Below are positions 17,487 to 26,132 of a stretch of DNA of 64,000 bases, piece after piece. The notes under the pieces were generated by a model, which worked only from the letters and a program-made list of their open reading frames with translations, did not search any database and was not told the DNA's origin. A program made the translations under genes and the position numbers. The stretch comes from SYFY01 sp031385325 (GTDB lineage: Bacteria > Pseudomonadota > Gammaproteobacteria > Pseudomonadales > Azotimanducaceae): positions 67,675-131,674 of the forward strand of contig JANNBJ010000168.1 of the NCBI GenBank assembly GCA_031385325.1, written 5' to 3'. Every line of letters begins with the position of its first letter. Positions within the stretch are counted from its first letter, which is position 1.

Positions 17487-17990
17487 ATGAATATCCGCTC
17501 AGCGCAGTGGCAGGACCTGCCCGCCATGACCGCACTCTACAACCATTACATCGTCACAAGTCCGTGCACGTTCGATATTGAGCCCTACTCGGTCGAAACG
17601 CGCGCGCCCTGGTTCGAGAAGTTTGACGGGTACCGGTGGCAGTGTCTTGTCGCTGAAGAAAATGGCGTCCTGCTCGGGTATGGATGCTCTGGAGAATTCA
17701 AAGCGAAGGCGGCTTATCGAACGTCTGTCGAAGTCAGCATCTACGTTGATGGTACAGCTCACCGACGCGGCATCGCCCGTACCCTTTACTCCACTCTCTT
17801 CAACGTACTGGCCGGAACCGGAGTGCACCGAGCCTATGCCGGCATAACCCTGCCCAATGAGGCTTCCGTCGCCCTCCACAGAGAGTTCGATTTCACTGAT
17901 GTGGGAATCTATCGTGAGGTGGGCAACAAGTTCGGGCGTTACTGGGACGTGTTATGGATGGAGCGAGAAATCAACACAGCGCAGGATTGA
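17487..17990 (+). CDS. GNAT acetyltransferase, phosphinothricin N-acetyltransferase-like
   Basis: A 167-residue acetyl-CoA-dependent N-acetyltransferase. The family hallmarks are YNHYIVTSPCTFD near residue 18, the TSVEVSIYVDGTAHRRGIA acetyl-CoA loop near residues 77-95, and ITLPNEASVALHREFDF. It is close in design to Pat/Bar and methionine-sulfone acetyltransferases, which detoxify glutamate-analogue inhibitors. The natural substrate here is unknown. It is monocistronic and divergent from the acyltransferase. Confidence 0.9.
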   Translation: MNIRSAQWQDLPAMTALYNHYIVTSPCTFDIEPYSVETRAPWFEKFDGYRWQCLVAEENGVLLGYGCSGEFKAKAAYRTSVEVSIYVDGTAHRRGIARTLYSTLFNVLAGTGVHRAYAGITLPNEASVALHREFDFTDVGIYREVGNKFGRYWDVLWMEREINTAQD

Positions 17991-18280
17991 CAATCCGCTG
18001 CACACTGCGCACGTGTACTTGCGCATCGTCGCTCCGCCTCAACCTTGATCTCTCTGCTTGCTGGTGCTGTGGCATCCAATCGCCGGTCAGTGAAGACATG
18101 ACCAACCCGGATCAGATGTATGGCCCACGATGACGCCTTCGAACGCACACGCCAATCGGCTCATGCTTCGTGATCTTGTCAATCCAGGGAACCAGATATC
18201 CATCCGCATACGAGGAGCACTGTACGTCGAAGCCGGGCACCTTGAAACCGCCGGTGACCCGGCGGTCTCCCGATCGTTGC
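17991..18280. other. Stretch without a confident gene
   Basis: The open frames here are short and mutually overlapping. The only protein-like stretch is on the minus strand at roughly 18110-18250 (VTGGFKVPGFDVQCSSYADG and on to a stop). It has no start codon or ribosome site and may be the remnant of a gene once downstream of the secreted protein at 18281. Confidence 0.4.
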
Positions 18281-19105
18281 CTACGGTTTCAGGCATTTTG
18301 CAGAAGTGAGCGGCGGTGTACAGAACACGCCGCCTTCAGTGATTGTCTGGTTGCCACCTTTTTCAGTCGCCAGAATCTCCAGCTCATAGATCTTGTTGGG
18401 CTCCAGAAACTGGGCGGGCACGAAAAATGTGGTTTCTGTGCTGGATACATCAGCGTCGAATGAGGTTTTTGTCTGGCCCGGTGTCAACACAGGGTTGGTA
18501 ACGTCCACAACCAGGACGTGGTAACCCACCACTCTGACCGGACCGAGCTGCGGAAGGATCGGTGTGGTAACGGGTCTCCATCGAATTCCAAGATGACGAT
18601 CGTGTGGGACTATTTCGCTGTTCACTGGCGTCAGGATCCTGGGGCCAGCAGGCACGCGGTGCGTCAGTCTGGCTTTGCCCTCGAACTCTTCATCTCCACT
18701 TTCACCGTCGAACTCGTACCATCCGGCCGGCCACGCGTTGAAGAGTTCGCCGAGTGGAATCGAGTCACTGGATGGTTCGCATCCCAGCGCGCTCACCAGC
18801 TCGTTGATGGGTGGCTCCACCCGCTCGTGAAAGACCTCGGAAATATCGTCGGTGACTTCCATGCCATACACAGCGCTCACGCGGAAGACGGTTTGCCCGA
18901 ATGGGCTCTCTACCTCGGCGCGTGTTATACCGCCCGTGTCGAAGCTGATCTGTATGCCCATGTCACACGCAGTTGCATTGGTTTCGAAGTGGATATTCGT
19001 CTGTTTGAAAGGAGACTCGTTCTCGGCAATCGCGTTCGGTGAAATCGCCGCAAATACGGTCCCCGCCATAGCGAATACGAAAACAAGCCCGGTTCGTCTG
19101 TCCAT
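18281..19105 (-). CDS. Secreted protein of unknown function with a fibronectin-III-like C-terminal part
   Basis: A 274-residue protein. I chose the ATG at 19105 because AGGAG lies eight to ten bases upstream and the result is a clean signal peptide (MDRRTGLVFVFAMAGTVFAA, cleavage near IAEN); the longer frame adds 17 unlikely residues. The mature part has a domain with Cys residues and Asp/Glu-rich turns, then a beta-rich section (ILTPVNSEIVPHDRHLGIRW, later FFVPAQFLEPNKIYELEILA) that looks like an Fn3-type domain. I do not recognise the family. Expected location is periplasm or cell surface. Confidence 0.72.
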   Translation of the reverse strand: MDRRTGLVFVFAMAGTVFAAISPNAIAENESPFKQTNIHFETNATACDMGIQISFDTGGITRAEVESPFGQTVFRVSAVYGMEVTDDISEVFHERVEPPINELVSALGCEPSSDSIPLGELFNAWPAGWYEFDGESGDEEFEGKARLTHRVPAGPRILTPVNSEIVPHDRHLGIRWRPVTTPILPQLGPVRVVGYHVLVVDVTNPVLTPGQTKTSFDADVSSTETTFFVPAQFLEPNKIYELEILATEKGGNQTITEGGVFCTPPLTSAKCLKP

Positions 19106-19246
19106 CGCTTCAGCTCCTGTTGTTGATGCAAGCGTTGGACGCAGCACGGGGGACAAATCAATCCAGTCATCCGTAACAAAAACATCGGAGTCCCGATTTG
19201 GGAATCGACCGTCTTGGAGAGAAGGCGCGCGCCTCCTGGCGACTGT

Positions 19247-19909
19247 TTAACCGAGTGTGCGCAAGGGCAGTGTGCCCTGGCTTTCAGAAGATATCGCGAC
19301 CGAGCTGTGCAGGTTTTCGACCAGCACTGCAGGTAGCTCAAGCTGCCGAGCCAGCTCTTTGAGCCAAGCGCTCCCCTTTTCGCAAGCGGCATCAATGGCC
19401 AGCAACGAAGACGCATAGACTTCTGTTGCCGTATGCAGATCGTGTACCTGGCTGACCAGATCCTGCATGGATGCCGGTCGCCGGAGTTCATCGAGAACCA
19501 GTGCCTTTTCCTTGACCGTCATTTCAAGTTTGTCGATCTGGCCGAAAATTCGTCGGGTCTCTGAAGCATTGATATGGCCGTCAGCCATCGCTGCCGCAAT
19601 CATGCTTCGCATCAGCAGCATCGATTCGGATCCAGGCGATCTCTGGTCCGACTCAATGGCTTGCAACGATGCCGGACCGTCCTGCACCGAGGCATTCGGG
19701 GCCCGACGTTCCTGCTGATATTTCTGCCAGGCATTCCAGGCAAGCCCACCGATCGCGGCGAGACCGCCGACCTTGAGCACCGAGCCCAGTTGTTTTGAGC
19801 CTCGACCATTCACCAGCATCCCGCCAAGCGCGCCACCAGCAACTCCGGTCGCGGGATTCGACAGCACTCCACTCTTCACCAGTCCGTTCAGTATCTTGTT
19901 GATGTCCAT
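19247..19909 (-). CDS. YebE/DUF533 family inner membrane protein
   Basis: A 220-residue protein beginning MDINKILNGLVKSGVLSNP. A Gly-rich hydrophobic stretch (about residues 20-60) comes next, then a linker, then a C-terminal helical domain of the TerB type with AAAMADGHINASETRRIFGQ near residue 107. That acidic loop (D-G-H-I, E-T) is where TerB-like domains bind metal. In E. coli YebE is linked to envelope stress. The gene stands alone between a secreted-protein gene and a divergent small ORF. Confidence 0.88.
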   Translation of the reverse strand: MDINKILNGLVKSGVLSNPATGVAGGALGGMLVNGRGSKQLGSVLKVGGLAAIGGLAWNAWQKYQQERRAPNASVQDGPASLQAIESDQRSPGSESMLLMRSMIAAAMADGHINASETRRIFGQIDKLEMTVKEKALVLDELRRPASMQDLVSQVHDLHTATEVYASSLLAIDAACEKGSAWLKELARQLELPAVLVENLHSSVAISSESQGTLPLRTLG

Positions 19910-20136
19910 CGACTACAGCCGCTTGTTGATATTCAACAAACATTCTCTCTCCTCGCCCGCAACGCAAGTAGTCGCTTTTCCAAATACCGCTCATCGGAAA
20001 ATTCGATACTCGGATTGTGGGAGCTCACGATGGACGCATCGGAATGATCGAACACTGCAAACCGCATAGCCTGCTTGTTCATAAGGACTTCCTGCCTACA
20101 CTGCCTACCCACAACGATCAGTGGGACGGGAACGTC

Positions 20137-20439
20137 ATGATCAGATACGAAATACAGGAAAATCTTTGTGCCCTCTGGCAGGCCGCTGTCGAAGATCGCG
20201 CTGCCTATGCTTTGCAGCCATTGGCGGCACACTTCGGAGAAGCCTCGCTTCGATTGACTTCCCAACCATCTATTTCAGGCGTGTCGCTTCGCTATTGTTG
20301 CGAGTTCAGCGCCAGAAATGCCGCGGGTTCCACCTGGCATTTCAAATCACTGAACGAAGATCCGCTCGTCGCAATTGACGACACCATCGCCAGGATCCGC
20401 CGCACGGCGACTCGCTTTCGAGCCACAGGATGGCCGTGA
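20137..20439 (+). CDS. Hypothetical protein
   Basis: A 100-residue frame starting MIRYEIQENLCALWQAAVED. It has ordinary composition, no signal peptide and no motif I know. The frame extends 120 bases upstream, but that part is not protein-like, and a weak GGGACGGG precedes the ATG at 20137. It ends six bases before the convergent nhaR stop. The alternation of hydrophobic residues in RLTSQPSISGVSLRYCCEFS suggests a beta structure. Confidence 0.45.
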   Translation: MIRYEIQENLCALWQAAVEDRAAYALQPLAAHFGEASLRLTSQPSISGVSLRYCCEFSARNAAGSTWHFKSLNEDPLVAIDDTIARIRRTATRFRATGWP

Positions 20440-20445
20440 ATTTCG

Positions 20446-21345
20446 TCATGCGAAGAGGTCGGAACGTGCAAGTCGTGTGATCTCGATGACAGCAGGATGC
20501 TTCAATTTGCGTTCCGGTGAGATGGCGAAGTACATCTCACGCACGCCTTTGGCAACACCGAGCTGTCGAACGCCATACATTCTTTCGATTTGAGCGGCGA
20601 TCGCTGTCGGCGCTGGAAACACACCCAATGCCGCCTCACCAAACGCTTTCATGAGCGCACTGTCTTCAAACTCGGCAACGATTTGAGGGTGTAGATCAAG
20701 TCTTTCAAACCACTCATCGAGACTGCGCCGCAAAGAACTTCGGGCCAGCGGCAAGAGAACGGGCGCATCATCGAGACAGCCAGGAAAGTTCTTTTCAAAT
20801 CCACCGGCGATGCTCTCATGCGCAAAGAACGATATTTCGCTTTCCCCCAGCGGGTGCGCGTAAGCCTTGATGTTCAATCCGGGTGGTACCGGACGATCGG
20901 AAAGCACGAGGTCCAGCTTGTGTACCGCAAGCTGCGCCAACAGGTCTTCCAGGTCTCCTTCAGTGCATACGATTCGCGTGGGCTCGCTCAGCGCCGTCAC
21001 TGATTGCAGTACCTTGCAGCCGATCAATTTTGCGATCGAATCGACCAGTCCCACATGCAGCGATTTTGATACGCCGGGTTGATGTCTCCTCACCCGCTCG
21101 GTTAATTCGGCACCCAGCGAGAAGATCTCATCTGCATACTGATTGACCAGATGACCGGCATCGGTCAGCACCAGGCCGCGGCCAACCCTCTGGAACAGCG
21201 GTTCGCCAATTGTGTCTTCAAGCAACTTGAGCTGCCCGCTGATGGTCTGTGGCGTCAGATACAGGGAGGCCGACGCCTTGGCGATACTGCCCTCGCGAGC
21301 CACCGCCCAGAAATAATGCAGATGGTTGTAGTTAAGGTGCCGCAT
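20446..21345 (-). CDS. nhaR: LysR-family transcriptional activator NhaR
   Basis: A 299-residue LysR regulator. The N-terminal winged helix-turn-helix reads LNYNHLHYFWAVAREGSIAK followed by ASASLYLTPQTISGQLKLLE, the distinctive form in NhaR, which activates sodium/proton antiporter genes in response to Na+. The effector domain occupies residues 90-290. No antiporter gene is adjacent. A 50-residue membrane ORF ends six bases upstream and is probably cotranscribed, replacing the usual nhaA neighbour. Confidence 0.92.
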   Translation of the reverse strand: MRHLNYNHLHYFWAVAREGSIAKASASLYLTPQTISGQLKLLEDTIGEPLFQRVGRGLVLTDAGHLVNQYADEIFSLGAELTERVRRHQPGVSKSLHVGLVDSIAKLIGCKVLQSVTALSEPTRIVCTEGDLEDLLAQLAVHKLDLVLSDRPVPPGLNIKAYAHPLGESEISFFAHESIAGGFEKNFPGCLDDAPVLLPLARSSLRRSLDEWFERLDLHPQIVAEFEDSALMKAFGEAALGVFPAPTAIAAQIERMYGVRQLGVAKGVREMYFAISPERKLKHPAVIEITRLARSDLFA

Positions 21346-21351
21346 GCCGAC

Positions 21352-21504
21352 TTACTCGTGGGGAAGGATGTTGTTTTGTAGCCGTGTGCCGCACATCCGA
21401 ACCGGAACCATGTGGTTTCGGGGCGAGGGTCTCCCCAGTACAAAAGCAACGGCGAGCAGCAGCGCGACCACGGCCACCATTATCTCCAGCGAAATCGTGA
21501 TCAC
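21352..21504 (-). CDS. Small single-span membrane protein upstream of nhaR
   Basis: A 50-residue ORF starting at a GTG preceded by GGAG at eight bases, and stopping six bases before the nhaR ATG. The peptide has one membrane helix (residues 5-24, ISLEIMVAVVALLLAVAFVL) and a short basic tail with PRNHMVPVRM. Spacing and ribosome site support translation. The function is unknown; it could sense ions, modulate NhaR, or act as a leader peptide. Confidence 0.55.
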   Translation of the reverse strand: MITISLEIMVAVVALLLAVAFVLGRPSPRNHMVPVRMCGTRLQNNILPHE

Positions 21505-21695
21505 TGATCATCTCCATGGAGTGGAGCTGACATTCTCCACGCGCGAGTATCACAGGAATAATCGATTTTAGTGGCCATCGAATACGATTTATCCGAAGCA
21601 ATACCCGACGGGAATACCTGATCTCCGGAACCGGAGGATCGAATGGATCGAACGGGAGAAAGGGGTATGCTGTGTCGTAACGGAAACCGGAGTTA

Positions 21696-22415
21696 ATGGT
21701 GATGCTCAAGCCCCAGATCGTCCAATCTCAAAACAAGACTATTCCTGGCATGGATTCCCGACCTGTCGGTATCGACGCCTCAAGCCACGAGGGCTCTCGA
21801 GTACTGGCCAACACCTATGGCCTGCTGGCCATGACTCTCGTATTCAGCGCCGCCACCGCCGCTGCGTCTGTGGCACTGCAACTGCCCTCGCCAGGACTTC
21901 TGTTGACCCTCGGTGGCTACTTCGGCCTGCTGTTCCTGACCACCAAGTTACGCAACAGCGTGTGGGGCCTGGTTTCGGTGTTTGCGTTGACCGGATTCAT
22001 GGGCTACACGCTGGGACCAATCCTCTCCAGCTACCTCAGCCTCCCCAACGGCGCACAACTGGTGGGTACCGCGCTGGGCACAACGGGCCTGGCGTTCTTC
22101 GCCTTGTCCGCCTATGCACGCAGAACAAACGCTCCGAACATGCTGAACATGGGGAGCTTTCTGGGTATCGGCGTGCTGGTTGCCTTTGCACTCGGCCTGG
22201 CAGCGATTTTCCTCAACCTGCCCATGCTCTCGCTCGCAGTGTCGGGAATGTTCGTGCTGCTCTCCTGCGCGCTGATCATGTTTCAGACGCAGGCCATCAT
22301 CAGCGGCGGCGAAACCAACTACATCATGGCAACGGTGTCGCTGTTTGTTTCAATCTTCAATCTCTTCATCAGCCTGTTGCAGATACTCGGCTTCATGGGC
22401 GGCGATGATGCGTAG
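21696..22415 (+). CDS. Bax inhibitor-1/YccA family membrane protein
   Basis: A 239-residue polytopic inner-membrane protein with seven predicted helices starting near residue 42. The polar N-terminus (about 35 residues) carries SHEGSRVLANTYGLLAMTL, and the final helices contain FQTQAIISGGETNYIMATVSLF, both diagnostic of the family. YccA is a substrate and inhibitor of the FtsH protease; others may leak ions or Ca2+. GGAG is four bases before the first ATG and ten before an in-frame ATG at 21702, so the start could be either. Confidence 0.93.
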   Translation: MVMLKPQIVQSQNKTIPGMDSRPVGIDASSHEGSRVLANTYGLLAMTLVFSAATAAASVALQLPSPGLLLTLGGYFGLLFLTTKLRNSVWGLVSVFALTGFMGYTLGPILSSYLSLPNGAQLVGTALGTTGLAFFALSAYARRTNAPNMLNMGSFLGIGVLVAFALGLAAIFLNLPMLSLAVSGMFVLLSCALIMFQTQAIISGGETNYIMATVSLFVSIFNLFISLLQILGFMGGDDA

Positions 22416-22429
22416 GGAGTGTCAGATGA

Positions 22430-23641
22430 TCAGCGCAGCGTACCGTCTGATTCCCCGCTGCGCACTTCCTCTTCTGAAAATCCGAGCCAATCCTTCAGCA
22501 CGCTGACATTGTCCTCACCAAGCAAGCGCACACGGTGATATTCATCGCACGGGGTGGCTTCGAAATGCAGTGGCAGCCGATCCGCCCAGGTCTGCCCGAG
22601 CGGAAGCCCCGGTTCCTCGATCGGTGAAATGAAACCGGCAGCCTTGAGCTGCGGATCACGCTCCGTGAGATCGATGCCATCCTGAACGACACCGGCTGGT
22701 ACCCCTGCAGACTGACACTGCATCATCACGTCATGGGCATCGCGAGTACGTGTCCACTCAGCCACCTGCGCGTCAATCCGATCCACAGCTGCCGTTCGCC
22801 CGGCGATGGTGTCGAGCGTTGTATCGTAAGCCCACGCGGGCTCTCCCATCAGGCTTCGAAAACCGCGCCAGTGAACATCCGTCAGACATGCAATGGCAAT
22901 CCAGCGTTGTCCCACGATGCCTTCACCTTGCGGCACGCAGGGGTAGACGCCATGAGGCGCAGCCGCGTCGTAGGGCAGTTGATTCCCGACCGGGCGTGCG
23001 GCTCGCCCATTGGCAAACCAGTCCAGCAGCGAGGGACCGAGAAAATTGACGCCTACTTCGAACTGCGAAAGATCCACCTGCTGTCCTCGTCCGGTCCGGT
23101 GACGTGCTTCAAGCCCGGCAAGAATCGCGAAAGCGGCATGCAATCCAGCTTGATGATCGTTGTAGGAGTAACCGATGCCGATGTCTTCACGCCCCGGGAC
23201 ACTGGTCAGCAGCGTGAGCCCGCTGATGGCATGGATAGTTGGCGCATAGGTGACAAATCCTGACCAGGGTCCGCCATGACCCATACCCGACATCTGCACA
23301 TAGATGGCCTTGGCATTGGTCTGGCTAACGCTTTTGTAGTCCACACCCCAGCGATCCAGCACACCGACGGCGAAGTTCTCGATCACCGCATCCGCGGTGT
23401 CGCACAGCCGTCGACAGATCGCTCGTCCTCCCGCGCTACGCATGTCGAGCGCAAGCGCTCGCTTGTTACGATTCCACATCACGTAGTACGGCGAATCCGT
23501 ACTATTACCGGCAATCGCCCGCTCCTGCGAGTTTACCTTCACGACATCGGCACCCATGTCGGCAAGGATGCGGGTTGCAAAGGGGCCCGCCAGCACGTGT
23601 GTAAAGTCGAGAATTCGAATGCCTTCGAGGGGACGGCTCAT
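22430..23641 (-). CDS. CaiB/BaiF family CoA-transferase, catalytic subunit
   Basis: A 403-residue class III CoA-transferase. I set the start at 23641 (MSRPLEGIRILDFTHVLAGP), where the ATG overlaps the stop of the upstream paralogue by four bases (ATGA). CoA-binding features are ADMGADVVKV and MWNRNKRALALD. The catalytic Asp is expected at D162 in GIGYSYNDHQAG, followed by the usual EARHRTGRGQQVDLS segment. Together with its upstream neighbour it probably forms a heteromeric transferase that activates an organic acid by CoA exchange. The acid is not identifiable. Confidence 0.9.
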   Translation of the reverse strand: MSRPLEGIRILDFTHVLAGPFATRILADMGADVVKVNSQERAIAGNSTDSPYYVMWNRNKRALALDMRSAGGRAICRRLCDTADAVIENFAVGVLDRWGVDYKSVSQTNAKAIYVQMSGMGHGGPWSGFVTYAPTIHAISGLTLLTSVPGREDIGIGYSYNDHQAGLHAAFAILAGLEARHRTGRGQQVDLSQFEVGVNFLGPSLLDWFANGRAARPVGNQLPYDAAAPHGVYPCVPQGEGIVGQRWIAIACLTDVHWRGFRSLMGEPAWAYDTTLDTIAGRTAAVDRIDAQVAEWTRTRDAHDVMMQCQSAGVPAGVVQDGIDLTERDPQLKAAGFISPIEEPGLPLGQTWADRLPLHFEATPCDEYHRVRLLGEDNVSVLKDWLGFSEEEVRSGESDGTLR

Positions 23642-24792
23642 CGTGAAGCCTCCCAACCAAGTTCGGAGAGAACGATGTGTGCATCGAGCTGTTCTGCCTG
23701 CCGGTACTGCCAGGGGGTTGCCGAAAAACGATAGGGCGCCCCCGGTCCCTGCACCTGTTCTCCATCGACGTGGAAAGGTACCCACCAATTCCGCGCATCA
23801 AGTTGCGGATTGTCCGCGAGACGTTCAATCGGCTGCACCCAGCCATAAGGTGCGTGGCGCTCCTGGGCCTTGATGAACAGCGCTTCGGGTTCCTGGCCTG
23901 CGACCCACTCACGCATCACCTGCATCAGGCGGCCGATATAGAGCGGCAGGTTCGCCGGGTCGTGATACTTCTCATCGAGCAGATCCTGCTGCGCATCGTC
24001 TTCAACCAGCCACGCCAGCTGTGCGCCGAAGTCAGGCATGGGCGTCGTCATGATCGCGCCACCTTTGGCAGGCATCACCGTAAAGGCCATGGACCAGTGG
24101 GTGCCACCTTGCCGCGGCAATATCCGCGCGCACCCCATCTTTTCGCCGTACCAGCTGAGCATGAGAACCTGCTCAAGGCACGACGCAACACACTCGTGCA
24201 CAGGAACGGAAACCCGCTGCCCTTCACCTGTGTTGCGTGCATGGCGCAGGGCAGTGGTTGCCGCGATACCGGCATAGACTCCAGAAACCATGAAGTTCAT
24301 TTCACCAAACGTCTTGAGGGGTGTCGTCTCCGGCATGCCGGTGGCGGCGACCGCACCACCCAGAGCTCCTGCCACGAGGTCAGGGGCCACAAAGTCACGC
24401 CACGGCCCCGCATCGCCAAACGAGGACACGGCCACATGCACCAGCGCAGGTCGTAGTTTGCGGGCATCGGCAAAGTCGAGCGCATCTACCGCGAAGGCGC
24501 CATCGCAGGTCAGCACGATGTCGGCACGTTCAAGCAGTTGCTGAAGTCGATCTCGATTCGCGGCAGCCGCGATATCTGCTGAGAAAAAACGCCGGCTCGA
24601 TGCAAAAAAGGCATACCAGAGCGAACTACCATTGACGTCGTGAAAAGGTCCTCGACGCCGCAGTGGATCTCCTCCCGGTGGCTCCGGCCGTACTACGTCG
24701 GCACCAAGATCGGCGAGCAGCTTTGCCCCGTAGATACCACGTTCATCAGTCAGGTCGAGCACTCGTACACCTGCGAGCGAGCCTGCAGACAT
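23638..24792 (-). CDS. CaiB/BaiF family protein, probably non-catalytic partner
   Basis: A 384-residue member of the class III CoA-transferase family. The start at 24792 is supported by AAGGAG eight bases upstream. It keeps ADLGADVVRPEPPGGDP and the NTGEGQRVSVPVHE segment. At the position of the catalytic Asp, where the partner has NDHQAG, it reads NFMVSG, with Phe167 in place of Asp. It is therefore predicted inactive by itself and likely to pair with the downstream gene, as in two-subunit enzymes such as the BbsE/BbsF benzylsuccinate CoA-transferase. Confidence 0.85.
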   Translation of the reverse strand: MSAGSLAGVRVLDLTDERGIYGAKLLADLGADVVRPEPPGGDPLRRRGPFHDVNGSSLWYAFFASSRRFFSADIAAAANRDRLQQLLERADIVLTCDGAFAVDALDFADARKLRPALVHVAVSSFGDAGPWRDFVAPDLVAGALGGAVAATGMPETTPLKTFGEMNFMVSGVYAGIAATTALRHARNTGEGQRVSVPVHECVASCLEQVLMLSWYGEKMGCARILPRQGGTHWSMAFTVMPAKGGAIMTTPMPDFGAQLAWLVEDDAQQDLLDEKYHDPANLPLYIGRLMQVMREWVAGQEPEALFIKAQERHAPYGWVQPIERLADNPQLDARNWWVPFHVDGEQVQGPGAPYRFSATPWQYRQAEQLDAHIVLSELGWEASR

Positions 24793-24986
24793 CGAATGAC
24801 TCCTTGTTATGGGTTGCCGGTCGGTTGCCGACACTATCCCTGCGTCACGAACTCAATTGCAAGATTGGCAATGCAGAATGATGGATGCTGCTGCATGACT
24901 TTTTGAGTTACGCCGGATCACGCGCACCCGACTGCTGCTCAAACTGAATCCATGCGAAACTGGGACCATCGATCGACGAGATTCCA

Positions 24987-26066
24987 ATGGTGCATCGCTC
25001 CTGGGTATTCAACGCCATCACCGCGATCAACGCTGATTTCCAGCGCAGCGCCGATACCCACATGATTCGGTTCGATGTTCCGGGCAGTCCGTCCACGCCG
25101 CTTTATCTCAAGGACGAGTCAACACATCCCAGTGGCAGCCTCAAACATCGCCTCGCCCGTTCACTGTTTCTCTATGGGCTCTGCAATGGATGGATTCGCG
25201 AAGGCACCACCGTCGTTGAAGCGTCTTCCGGCAGCACTGCTGTCTCCGAAGCCTACTTTGCGCGCCTGCTCGGTTTACCCTTCATCGCCGTCGTTCCGGC
25301 CAGCACATCACAGCAGAAGATCGACCAGATCGAATTTTATGGTGGTCGATGCCATCAGGTGACCGACGCCGGGACCATGATCACAGAGAGTGAACGACTC
25401 GCCCGGGAGTACGGCGGCCACTTCATGAATCAGTTCACCTTTGCCGAACGCGCAACGGATTGGCGTGGTAACAACAACATCGCCGAGAGTCTGTTTGCGC
25501 AAATGCGCCTGGAAGCGCAGCCAGAACCTGCCTGGGTGGTAGTGGGCGCGGGTACCGGTGGCACATCGGCGACGATCGGGCGCTTCATCCACTATCACCG
25601 ACACACGACCCGCCTGTGTGTGGTGGACCCTGATGACTCCGCGCTGTTTGATTTCTATCAGCATCGACGGCCAGATACTGCGGCCAGGGGCTCACGCATC
25701 GAAGGTATCGGGCGCCCTTCAATCCCTGGCTCATTCTTGCCAGACATCGTCGATCAGATGCTCAAGGTTCCGGACCGGTGGAGCATCGCCGCCATGTTGT
25801 TCCTGGAACGTGTACTCGGCCGTCGCTGTGGCGCATCCACGGGTACCAATCTCATCGGTGCCATTGAGCTTGCACATCACATGAACCAAACCGGTGTAAC
25901 CGGCAGCATCGTGTCGCTGATCTGTGATGCCGGCCAGCGGTATACAGGCACCTATTACGACAGCGCCTGGCGGCTCAATCAAAACCTCGAACCGACGGAT
26001 GAAGTGGATCGAATCGATCACTTCTACCGCACGGGGGCGTGGGAGAGTGTCTGCGCCTGTAGCTGA
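24987..26066 (+). CDS. PLP-dependent cysteine synthase/desulfhydrase family protein (Cds1-like)
   Basis: A 359-residue fold-type II PLP enzyme. The PLP lysine is in SGSLKHRLA near residue 51, the substrate loop is EASSGSTAVSEAY, and the phosphate-binding glycine loop is GAGTGGTSATIG. The protein is longer than CysK/CysM and matches the group that includes the L-cysteine desulfhydrase Cds1. It could therefore produce sulfide from cysteine instead of making cysteine. The C-terminus contains CACS. It is divergent from the CoA-transferase operon. Confidence 0.88.
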   Translation: MVHRSWVFNAITAINADFQRSADTHMIRFDVPGSPSTPLYLKDESTHPSGSLKHRLARSLFLYGLCNGWIREGTTVVEASSGSTAVSEAYFARLLGLPFIAVVPASTSQQKIDQIEFYGGRCHQVTDAGTMITESERLAREYGGHFMNQFTFAERATDWRGNNNIAESLFAQMRLEAQPEPAWVVVGAGTGGTSATIGRFIHYHRHTTRLCVVDPDDSALFDFYQHRRPDTAARGSRIEGIGRPSIPGSFLPDIVDQMLKVPDRWSIAAMLFLERVLGRRCGASTGTNLIGAIELAHHMNQTGVTGSIVSLICDAGQRYTGTYYDSAWRLNQNLEPTDEVDRIDHFYRTGAWESVCACS

Positions 26067-26132
26067 TATCGCACAGCTCACTTTGCGATCATTCGTTATC
26101 ATCGGGTCTGGCACACGAAAAGGTCCACCTCA

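Noticed and set aside
21620..21640. Small inverted repeat upstream of the Bax-inhibitor-like gene
   Set aside because: One base is bulged and no promoter or known operator matches it; not enough to call a site.
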